Below, in pieces: positions 13,196-22,199 of a DNA stretch of 64,000 nucleotides. The translations under genes and the position numbers were made by a program. Numbering within the stretch: position 1 is the stretch's first letter; the number at the start of each line of letters is the position of its first letter. The DNA is from Sclerotinia nivalis (taxonomy: Eukaryota > Ascomycota > Leotiomycetes > Helotiales > Sclerotiniaceae). Below the pieces are notes generated by a model. It did no database searches and had not been told where the DNA came from. It saw nothing but the letters and a program-made list of their open reading frames with translations. The stretch lies in the NCBI GenBank assembly GCA_029531795.1, contig JAPEIS010000018.1, positions 617,055 to 681,054 of the forward strand, in the 5' to 3' direction.

Positions 13196-13652
13196 AAGAA
13201 TTGCTTTAATTTTTATTTTTATTTTTTTTATTTTATATTATTTTTGGATTTTCTTTGTATAAAGCGTTAGGTTTTAATTCGGAAAGATTGAGTTTGTATA
13301 AACTTTAAAAAAAAAAAAAAAAATCTTTATATTAACAAAATCATATTAAAAAAGCTCGATTACAACGACGAAGAAGAGAAGATTAGAAATCGAAGGATCT
13401 AACTGTATTATAGAGGACAATTGAAATATCTACCCAAAGGATTAACTCAATATACAACAACAATCATATAAACCCTACTGAAGCATTTAGTATATATAAT
13501 ACTAGTAAATTTAGATTAGCTAATTAGAAACCCAGGGGCCTTCCTCCCCTGGCATCCTTTATCCCAATTGGGAATTTGAGGCCTGTGCTTCGCACAGAGC
13601 CTCGGACGAAAAATATCACACACACACACACACACTACGACCACCTTAATCT

Positions 13653-14517
13653 GGAGGACAAGACTCAACACCTGTACGCGGTGTCCTCTACGAACCTCCA
13701 GCTCTTTTATTTAATTATTAGAGTCTGCAGAGCTAAGTTTGAATCATTTGATGGAGTCGTGGTGATTGGAAGAGGAAGAGGCACCCGATCGCGATGTTTT
13801 TTGCCTCCGAGTTGGCTGATGGTAAAGGCCAGATCTCGGTTTTTTGACAGTCGCATTATCGGATTGTGCTTTCTACAACACTACTTTTATTACGAAACAG
13901 AGGACAACACCATCATCTACGACAATATACCACAAAATCATCTCCAAGATCCCTCTGGGGCATCGGGCGCGATTTATCAAATTCGGTTTTAAGGTTCAGG
14001 CCTTACCTCCTTCGATTCGAATCAAAACAACAACAATTCATATACTTGGAGGAGCTGCGTGGAACGACCCGAGCTAATGACGTATCTGCCATAGAATTCG
14101 GTGGAGGATATACTACATACAGGATTGGGGCACCTTGTAGAATCAATATCCCCATGGTTTGAAGGGTTCTATAAAGTCGATATTAAGCAAGGCATGACCG
14201 CTGGGAAGTTACGAACAGAACAAAGAGTTGATGTAAAAGAAGGTTGTTTGGATTTGATTGATAGAGGGATCGGATTTGGAAAATTATGAGTGTAATGCTT
14301 TGATTGGTATTTTTATCTTTATATGCGATGCCGTATAGAGGTCGGGCTTTGCTCCCCAGTATTAGTTTTCACTTCCTCCATCAAAAATATATACAAACCT
14401 ATATGCTATTTAGATAGCACTACCCATAGCCATCTGTTAAGAGCTCGATTGAGCTCTTAACCGTCCTAGATAGTCTTTGACTCAGTGTAGACGTTAATTA
14501 AATCAATCAATCAATCA
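13653..14517 (+). mobile_element. Element F: 865-bp putative non-autonomous retroelement or retroposed transcript
   Basis: The segment is bounded by an exact 13-bp duplication, ACCACCTTAATCT, at 13640-13652 and 14518-14530. Its 3' end is a tetranucleotide tail, (AATC) repeated about four times (14500-14516). A hairpin (TTAAGAGCTC, 4-nt loop, GAGCTCTTAA) sits at about 14438-14461, shortly before the tail. The 5' end can fold, because CTGGAGG near 13651 pairs with CCTCCAG near 13695. Duplication length and tail point to target-primed insertion by a LINE machinery. The body has several short open frames but none I recognise. Base composition is close to normal, so it is younger or less RIP-affected than its surroundings. 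Confidence 0.7.
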
Positions 14518-14677
14518 ACCACCTTAATCTCATACTAATTCGATCAAATCATAACGTGTATTCACACGATCGGTTACTGTAAGATCCGTGATCGTAACAG
14601 GGAGCTGGGCTGGTTAAGCGGATGCGGACAGAACGATATTATAGAAATATCGGTACAAATAGAAGGGAGCTATGTAG

Positions 14678-14914
14678 TATTACAGAGGCAACAAACAGAA
14701 TAATAGAAATCATTTTTATTGATAAAACGTAGCTCGAAAAGCTACGTTTCTATAAAAGGAACGTTTCCTTTAAATACATTTATATATATTAAGGCTCCAA
14801 GCCCTAGCGCTCTTACAGGGTACGATCACCGAACGTGCCCCGCTCGGTGCTGGATCGGACAGGTGGAGCCTACTAAAGGGACCGGTCCAGTGGCCCGGCC
14901 CTGACCCCGTGACA
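14678..14914 (-). repeat. 5' LTR of gypsy-A
   Basis: This is the 237-bp partner of 294-530. It ends at GACCCCGTGACA (14903-14914) next to TTGGG (14915-14919). The half near 14800-14914 keeps the GC-rich original sequence, while the other half shows G-to-A changes. On the minus strand it is followed at once by the leader and first codons of gag (14677 down to 14605). Confidence 0.88.
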
Positions 14915-15248
14915 TTGGGGCTTTTATTAGAAAAGGAATCCTATCAAGAATAATGAGAATTAAAATCTTTTATGAGAATAGTATAATGAATGAAAGGGAT
15001 ATTGAAGAAGTATCTTTCGATAGTGTAACCTTTCTTTTGAGTTTGATCAACTTTGTTGTATATATTGAATAATTGGATTGTATGATTTCCCTGAGTGATA
15101 TCAATAATTTGGATATCTGGGTCTTTTGGAGAATTGGATGCTAGAGCTACTAATGATTTGTAATTTTTCGAAATGTAGATCATTGTATAAGGGCAAAGAT
15201 TTGAAGGATTATTGGGAAGGAGTTGAGAGTAATTGGAGTGAACGATCG
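14915..15248 (-). mobile_element. LINE-B segment 3: middle of ORF2 endonuclease domain
   Basis: The minus strand encodes the central EEP domain with MIYISKNYKSLVALAS, a VDQTQKKGY region and the catalytic ILIKDFNSH box (usual GDFN). The reading frame enters from segment 2 across gypsy-C and leaves into segment 4 across gypsy-A, both without a shift once one copy of each duplication is dropped. Two adjacent stops follow DFNSHYS at about 14940-14946, where Trp is normal in relatives. Confidence 0.87.
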
Positions 15249-15461
15249 TGTCACGGGGTCCCCGTATATGGTATACGGAGACCGCTCGGGTTCCGATCTA
15301 TAGGAGTCGGACCTCGGATAAGTATAGGCTAGCTCCGGTCGGGGCTAGCGCTACACATAAATGTATTTAAGGAACTATTCCTTTTATAGAAATGTAGCTC
15401 TTCGAGCTACGTTTTATCAATAAAAGTGATTTCTGTTATCCTGTCTGTTGTCTTTGTGATA
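15249..15461 (+). repeat. 5' LTR of gypsy-C
   Basis: It begins TGTCACGGGG and ends GTGATA (ancestral GTGACA), so terminal TG...CA is implied. It contains GTAGCTC TTC GAGCTAC, a short hairpin in the transcribed part that is shared with the gypsy-A LTR. Where it differs from the 3' LTR, it has T for C downstream of about 15370 and keeps G upstream. Confidence 0.92.
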
Positions 15462-15499
15462 CTACGTAACTCCTTCCTATCTGTGCCGATACTTCTACG

Positions 15500-16789
15500 A
15501 TGTCGTCCCGTCCGTACCCGTCTAGCCAGTCTGACTCCCCCGAAGAATTCGTTACCGTTGTAGCTAGTGATACTGCGATCTGGTATCGTTACTTCATCTC
15601 CCTTTACGAATTCAGTATAAAAATGGAAACAGAAGTAATCGATCTGCAATCTGCAATTCAAAAGTTTACTCTCGATCTGCAAATCGAGAAAACTGTATTT
15701 ATATGATGGAAAAAGGAGAACGATAGATTGATTACCTATCTGATTCAACTCTATCCCGTTCTCGTTGCCCCGCCTGTTTCAATTTTTATCGATCTGACCG
15801 ACCCTTCGTCTCTGACTCCTGTTACAATTCCAACTGCTGTTCCTGTTCTGTCGAAACCTCAATTGAGTGAGAAGGTACCTGATCCTGTATTGTTTGATGG
15901 AACGAAAATCGATCTTGATCGATTTGTCGATCAAATACAGAATAAAATGTATGCCAATTCCGACCGCTTCATTTCCTTGCATTCCCGTTTGACTTACGTA
16001 ACTGGAAGATTAACTGGACCCGCTGCTGCGCAAATTCGACTGTATAATATCAAAGGACAATTTGTTAAATTTGCCGATTATAAGGATCTATTGTAAATAT
16101 TGGAAAGAGCTTATGGAAACCAAAACAAACGAATCGAAACCCGGAAACTCCTGATCAATCTGAAACAAAGGAACCAATTGTTTTATGTCTTCTATACTGA
16201 ATTCCAAAGACTAGTATTGGAAGCCGGGATAATCGACGACAACAGTATTCTGGTTATCCTATTAGAATAAATTTTATCGAATGAATTGAAGAACCAGATT
16301 GTTATCGTTGAGCTCCCTACGGATAATACCGATGCATTCGCTACTTTCGTACAGACATTGGAGAATCGTCATTTGTACCTGATGGGACCGACCAACTCCA
16401 ATCGTAGCCCAATCGTCCCGCCACTCCGCATTACTACTCAAAACCTGAATCCTGTTAATTATACCCCTACTTCATCCCTGAATTCTATTGTCCAATCTGC
16501 TGTTTCTGCTACGATTATACCTGCTGAAAATCCAATGGATCTCAATTCCCAAAAACGTATTAATAAATACGAACGAAAGGAATGCTTCCGTTGTAGATCT
16601 GTCGATCACTATGTGAAAGACTGCCCGTTCCCAGATAATCGTTCTGTGCAAGCTAGAGTTAGCCTTACCAATCTTGCTCTGCTATCCCTTGTTCCGTCTT
16701 CCAGCCAGATTCAACCGTATACTATATCACCGTACAATCTGTCCCCTTCCGGCTTCCCGAGTTCGGGAAACGGAGCCCGTCTGGCATAA
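15500..16789 (+). pseudogene. Gypsy-C gag
   Basis: The single frame starts at ATG 15500, 38 bp past the LTR, and runs to TAA 16787-16789. It has three internal stops, at about 15704 (TGA), 16094 (TAA) and 16268 (TAA). It holds a capsid-like segment (PVLFDGTKIDLDRFVDQIQ) and, near 16588-16630, a CCHC zinc knuckle CFRCRSVDHYVKDC that binds RNA during packaging. Without the three stops the protein would be about 430 residues, normal for the group. Pol lies in a different frame. Confidence 0.85.
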
Positions 16790-16809
16790 ATCGTTATCAG
16801 ACGAAAGCC

Positions 16810-19800
16810 TTGCACACACTATATCTATCCGCTGCCACAACTCAAGGTTTATCTTTCGCTGAAGAAACAAGCAATCGAGCAAATCTAATGATATTGTCTA
16901 TTACTATCCTATCGATGTCTAATCGATCCTATCCCACTTATACTATGGTGGATAACGGATACGAAGGATATACTTTCGCAGACCGAAATTGAATGGAAGC
17001 TATTAAACTCTTAATATACAAATTACCTGTTCCATTCGAAGTCATTGGATTCGATAGAAAAATATTGCCCGAAAACCGAATGGATCATTATATTCTAATC
17101 GATCTGCAAATCAATGATCACTATAAGAAAAAATCGAAAATCTATATTACTGAGCTAGCTCATTATCCGATTATCCTAAAATTGGTCTGGCTAAAGAAGC
17201 ACAATCCCTATATCGAATTCGTATCCAATACCTTTCGCTTCGATAACGAGTTCTGCCGAAAGTCCTGTAATACATTTATACAACCATCGAATGTCCGAGC
17301 CCTATCCGATATCCCTATCAAAGTCCGTTCTGTTTATCTATTGCTTCGTTTTGAAGCACTAAAGAAAAGAGATATAGTAAGTATTTCAATCCAAACTTGT
17401 TCAATGTATATTCATCGAGGCTATAAGATGTTCCAAGCTAGTATCGATTTGATAAACCGAATCCTGAAGGAAAAAGAAAACCCTGCTCCCGAAGACCTGC
17501 CTTCTGAATTCCGTTTGTGGATCGATATATTTTCTCCACGTAACACTGACAAACTACCTCCGCACCACCCATACGATCATGATATCCGATTACAAAATGA
17601 AGCTAAGCTATCATTTGGAGCCCTGTATTCAATGTCTCGGAACGAATTGAAAGCTTTGCAAGAATGGTTAAGGGAAAACCTAGCAAAAGGATTTATCCGA
17701 CCGAGTTCCTCCGCTTCCGCTTCGCCTATCTTATTTGTTAAGAAACCCAATAATGGTCTTCGATTCTGTGTAGACTATCGTACATTGAATAACCTATCTA
17801 TGAAAGACCGATACCTATTGCCTTTAACCAAAAAGTCCTTGAATAACCTAAAAGGGATGAAGTATTTTATAAAAATAGATATCATCTCGGTTTTCAATAA
17901 TATCCGAATCAAAAAAGGACAAGAATATCTAACTGTATTCTGTATCCGATTCAGTTTGTTCGAAACCTTGATTATGCTGTTCAGATTGATCAGAGCCTTA
18001 ACAACATTCCAACGATTTATCAATGATATTCTAAGAGAATATCTGGATATATTCTGCATTGCTTATTTGGATGATATTCTGATTTATAGCAAGATCTGTT
18101 TTGAATATATAAAGCATATACAAAAGGTACTAGACACTTTACAGAAAGCCGGATTGTATATTAATCTGTCGAAATGCGAATTCCTGAAATCTGAAACGAA
18201 ATTCCTGGGCTTAATTGTAAGCCGAAAGGGGATCCGAATGGATCTAGTCAAGATTAAGACGATAATTGATTGGAAAACATCGAAGAATTTGACGGATATA
18301 CAAATGTTTATAGGGTTTAGCAATTTCTATCGATGCTTTATTCGCGACTTCTTCTCGATCATTCGCCCGATGGTAAATCTGATCAAGAAGGATATAGCTT
18401 TCCAATGGAATCCTGGTTATGAGAAATCGTTTTCGAGTCTGAAAGCCGCATTTACGGTGGCACCTGTGTTAGCTTCTTTCGATTGGGAAAAGGATGTAAT
18501 TCTAGAGACAAATGTATCGGATTATATATTTATTAGAGTCCTTTTCCAATACGATGACGATGGGATTCTGAAACCTGTTGCATATTTCTCAAAGAAGCAT
18601 TCGATTGCAGAATGTAATTACGAGATTTATGATAAAGAATTACTGGCAATTATCCGTTATTTCGAAGAGTAACAATCCGAATTAGAAAATACCTCTTCCC
18701 CGATCAAAGTCATTACGAATCATAAGAATCTGGAATACTTTATAACAACAAAGCTATTGAATTGTCGTCAAGCCTGCTGATCTGAATTTCTATCCCGTTT
18801 CAATTTCAAGATTACATACTGTCCCGGAAAGCAAAAAGCGAAACCCGATACTCTGACCAAAAGATCAGAGGATTTGTCTAAAGAGGAAGATGAATACCTT
18901 CTTCATCAAAATCAAACTATTCTGAAAACCGAAAATCTAAATACAGATCTATTTTCTATTGTTAAACCAAAAAAGAAAGTCCGTTTCACAATTACAACCC
19001 GTAACCAAACTTATACCGATACCCTATCATTTGTTTACAATCCCGAATCATTTGTCCGCGAACCTGGATTATCTACCTATGAACCTGAACCACCTGCAAT
19101 ACCCGATAACCCAATCCCTATCCAATTGCCTGAATCTATACAATTGGAACCCCCTGAAGAACTGAAACCCCTACTCACTGAAGCTTACCTGTCCGATCCG
19201 CTTCCGTTATCGATCTTAAAGGCTTTAAAAAAGAATACTACTAGACACCTGCATATCACGTTATCTAAATGTACTGTGAATAATGACCTATTATATTATC
19301 GTAAAAAGCTTTATATTCCTAACTACAATCCTCTGAAAGCAAAACTCCTCCGAATGATCCACGATTCCCCTATTGCCGAACACCCACACCATACCCATAC
19401 CTTCGAACTGCTTTCCCGAAACTACTATTGGCCTGGATATTACAACTACGTCTCCCATTGGGTACACAATTATCATAATTACCACCGAACCGCCCCGAAC
19501 CATAAAAGACAAGAAGAAATCTTACACCCTCTCCCAATCCCACAACAAGCCTAGAAAGATATCTCAATCGATTTCATCACCCATCTTCCGAAAAGCTCTA
19601 GATACGATACGATATTTGTTGTAATCGATCGATTAACCAAAATGAAGCATTTCCTACCCTACCGAAGAACCTGTAACTCCAAAGAAGTCTTCCGTCTATT
19701 CCTAAAGCATATATGAAAGCTCCACAACCTACCGCAGATCATTATATCCGATCGTAGAACTCAATTTATCTCTAACTTCTAGAAGCATATCTATAAACAA

Positions 19801-20661
19801 CTAGATACTGTTTCGAAGCTATCGACAACTTATCATCCTAAAACCGATGAACAAACAGAAAAGGCGAACGCAATGCTCGAACAATACCTTCGCTCGTATA
19901 TATCCTACCTGCAGGACGACTGATCCGAATGGTTACCGATCGCCGAATTCTCGATTAACTCTACCTGGTCCGAAAGCTCCCGCCTATCGCTGTTCTTTGC
20001 CAATTACGGTTTCCATCCCCGAATGGGTTTCGAACCCGCCACGCTCTCCGATCGCCCTGGAGTCCTGGACGCTGAGGAATTCGTCAAAAAGATGAAGTCG
20101 ATCGTCGATCACCTGAAGACCGAACTAATCGTTAATCAAACCCGCTATTCGAAGAATACTGATTCTTATTGTTCGTTTACCCGTCGATACCAACCTGAAG
20201 ATCTAGTCTAACTTAATGCTAAAAATATCCGAATTTTTCGTCCCCAGAAGAAGCTAGATTGGAAGAACTTAAATCCCTTTCGAATTCTGAAAAGTATAGA
20301 TTCGTACACTTACGAATTGGAGCTTCCTACCTCTATAAGGAATCACCCGATCTTTCATATTAACCTATTGTATCCCGCCAATAATGACCCTGTCCCCGAT
20401 CAACACAACCCGCCTCCCCCTCCTATCGAAATTGAAGGCATTGAGCAATTCGATATAAAGGAAATCCTGGATTCCCAATAAGAACATCGAGGCCGTAATA
20501 ACCCCCACCTGAAGTATACTATCCGATAAATAAGCTATGATACGCCTACCAAAGAGCCTGCGAAGTATTTGAAGAATACTCAAGAACTGATCCGTAATTA
20601 TCACCATCGTTATCCGGATAAACCTGGTCCCCCTAGTCGTCTCAACGAAGCTCGACCCTAA
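16810..20661 (+). pseudogene. Gypsy-C pol (protease, RT, RNase H, integrase, chromodomain)
   Basis: The protease active site appears as MVDNGYEGYTFAD near 16945 (canonical DSG has become DNG). The open frame 16993-18672 carries the RT with IKIDIISVFNNIRI near 17872 and intact AYLDDILIYS near 18062, then RNase H from about 18470. A stop at 18670 precedes the RNase H end and HHCC zinc-binding region (HPHHTHTFELLSRNYYW). The DDE integrase core follows at 19560-19880 ([35 protein letters not shown]). The GPY/F-like module is at 20240-20400, and the chromodomain ([18 protein letters not shown]) is near 20533-20595. Chromodomains of this type steer integration to heterochromatin in related elements. 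Confidence 0.88.
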
Positions 20662-20670
20662 GGAGGGGAG
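20660..20670 (+). other. Polypurine tract of gypsy-C
   Basis: AAGGAGGGGAG lies immediately before the 3' LTR (20674), the usual plus-strand primer site. The gypsy-A counterpart is a purine run on the minus strand next to 531. Confidence 0.8.
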
Positions 20671-20673
20671 TAC

Positions 20674-20886
20674 TATCACAGGATCCCCGTATATAGTATA
20701 CAAAGACCGCTCGGGTTCCGACCTATAGAAGTCAAACCTCGGATAAGTATAGGCTAACCCCGATCAGGGCTAACACTACACATAAATATATTTAAGGAAC
20801 CGTTCCTTCTATAGAAACGTAGCTCTTCGAGCTACATCTTATCAATAAAAGTGATTTCTGTTATCCTGTCTGCTGCCTCCATAATA
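20674..20886 (+). repeat. 3' LTR of gypsy-C
   Basis: This 213-bp LTR begins TATCAC (ancestral TGTCAC) and is followed by the duplication GATCG. It shows mainly G-to-A changes relative to the 5' LTR, so the two ends of the element were hit on opposite strands. Confidence 0.92.
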
Positions 20887-21774
20887 GATCGATTTAATTA
20901 AAGAGTAGTCTTTTTTGGAATTCGAAAGGATCCAGGGTTCTTGAATGATTATAAGATCGATATTGAGTTCTAAAGCAAGTTGAAGAATACTTTCGGTAAT
21001 TTGAAAGTTTTTGTTTAAATTGATTTGAAAAATATATATATTGTTGTATAGCATTTAGAAGGATTTCTTTATAATTGCTTAATATATTTTGTATACTTTG
21101 GAATTAGCTTTGTATTTTCCTTTGTAATTAGTATATTTAATTATTAAATGCTAATAAAGTTTGCCTTTAGTTTAACAAATTAAGCAAAAATGATTGGCTG
21201 TAATATGATTGTTATTATAGAGATTATAGACTAAAGGTTTTTTGCAAAATGATTCGTTATAACCGAATCCTTGACATTTATTGTATTGGGAGGAAGGGGT
21301 GAAAGGATAGAATCGTTCAACTTTGATGTTAATATCAGCAATATATAGCCTTTTTCGAATAGCTATTTTTACTTTCTTTTGTGTAACGAATGTAATAATT
21401 ATTGCTTTTTCTTGTTGATTAATTCTTTTGGAGGTATTGGTAAATCAATAAGGAGTATTTATAAGAACAAGATTTGAATTAAAGATCTTAATTTCCTTTT
21501 TAATTAGATTTATACCTTTCAGGCTTGAGAATTCCTTGATTAGAATTTTATGAATAATGATTTTATACTATGGTTTATCGATTTGTATTCTCTTTGATTA
21601 GATAATTTGATTCCAGATTTCTTTCTTTTCGATTAGGAATTGTATATTGAAAAGGCTATTAGTAATTAAAATAATATTGTTGTTTTTAATTGTAGTAATG
21701 GCTGAAATAATAGATCTATTGATATTAGCCTTTCTGAAGACTTCATTGATTTTGTTTCTTATATATAATAATAT
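20887..21774 (-). mobile_element. LINE-B segment 2: ORF1 zinc knuckle and start of ORF2
   Basis: On the minus strand this holds the end of ORF1, with a decayed CCHC knuckle (CQGFGYNESFCKK near 21240-21290) and a second Cys/His cluster near 21180. ORF2 then starts near 21054 with IYIFQINLNKN and LIIIQEPWIL, the first EEP motif. The ORF2 frame runs straight into segment 3 when gypsy-C is removed. The ORF1 frame enters from segment 1 when gypsy-G is removed, through SFILLYIRNKINEVFRK at the junction. Confidence 0.85.
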
Positions 21775-21920
21775 TATCATGGTGGTGGTAGAGTGCTTTA
21801 AGATATGATGATATTCTACGAAGAAGGAAGAAGGTGCTAGGAAGAGCGCCGACTATATGGGGGATGGGTGCTTTAGGCAGTTATGCAGACTAGCTAGGAA
21901 CGGGTTACGAATTCGTGATA
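21775..21920 (-). repeat. 3' LTR of gypsy-G
   Basis: This 146-bp LTR runs from TATCATGG (21775) to TTCGTGATA (21920). It shares GATATTCTACGAA, CGACTATATGGGGGAT and GCAGACTAGCTAGGAACGGG with the 5' LTR and, in decayed form, with 40868-41028. Confidence 0.88.
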
Positions 21921-22199
21921 GTATTTCCTTTCTCAAAGTCTAATTTGTTTTCAAATTATTGATAAAGCCTTTTTGAAAAACAATCGTTCAAGCAAAATCT
22001 TATTCAGGCGCTTTAAATTCCTGAGTTGTATGTCTACCTTTCAAATTTTAAGATTGTCTTAAAATTTGAGATACTATTTTTCTGTTCAAGCAAACTGTAC
22101 TTTTTTTCTTATTAATCGTTGTAAAGTCTTTGTAGGAGTTGGAGCTAGCAATAGTATTGTAGCATTTGGGTAATTCAAGATCTATGATGATGGTCCAGG

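Larger units (their letters stand above)
7764..13634 (+). mobile_element. LINE-E2: full-length Tad1-like LINE, RIP-damaged
   Basis: This 5.87-kb element has a 5' UTR, ORF1 and ORF2 (endonuclease, reverse transcriptase, RNase H), a 3' UTR and a terminal CA repeat ending at 13634-13635. Its flanks are CTACAACCACCCT (7751-7763) and CTACGACCACCTT (13635-13647), a 13-bp duplication with two transition differences. The left flank is shared with the right duplication of E1, so E1 and E2 abut with only the target between them. Compared with E1, its last 1.6 kb carries overwhelmingly G-to-A changes on this strand. Confidence 0.85.
5778..14599. mobile_element. LTR-D: solo LTR inserted in gypsy-A gag, itself split by E1, E2 and F
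   Basis: The outer ends are TGTTACG at 5778 and CGTAACA ending at 14599, a perfect 7-bp terminal inverted repeat with TG...CA ends. The identical 5-bp duplication GGGAG lies at 5773-5777 and 14600-14604. Removing the non-LTR insertions inside leaves about 460 bp (5778-6150, one copy of the target, then 14531-14599), a normal solo-LTR size. No internal retroviral genes belong to it. On both sides the flanking sequence is gypsy-A gag, which resumes precisely. Orientation cannot be set from the ends alone. Confidence 0.85.
294..14914 (-). mobile_element. Gypsy-A: Ty3/gypsy chromodomain retrotransposon, minus strand, split by a nested insertion
   Basis: The full element has its 3' LTR at 294-530 and its 5' LTR at 14678-14914, both 237 bp. 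It is flanked by the identical 5-bp duplication TTGGG at 289-293 and 14915-14919. Without the LTR-D composite (5778-14599) and one copy of that insertion's duplication, the element is about 5.8 kb. The gene order on the minus strand is gag, protease, reverse transcriptase, RNase H, integrase and chromodomain. It is a RIP-ruined copy with many nonsense codons. R/U5 of its LTR resembles that of gypsy-C, but U3 differs, so the two are related subfamilies. Confidence 0.9.
15249..20886 (+). mobile_element. Gypsy-C: full-length Ty3/gypsy chromovirus-type element
   Basis: The 5.64-kb element has two 213-bp LTRs (15249-15461 and 20674-20886) and a perfect 5-bp duplication GATCG (15244-15248 and 20887-20891). 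It has gag, then pol in the order protease, RT, RNase H, integrase and chromodomain, and a polypurine tract just before the 3' LTR. It is inserted antiparallel to its host LINE-B, inside the endonuclease coding region. About a dozen nonsense codons show that it is inactive. The pol frame is still open for 559 codons, making it the best-preserved LTR element in the window. Confidence 0.93.

Noticed and set aside
13646..13700. Self-cleaving ribozyme at the 5' end of element F
   Set aside because: The region can fold, but I see neither the hammerhead core nor a convincing HDV-like double pseudoknot.
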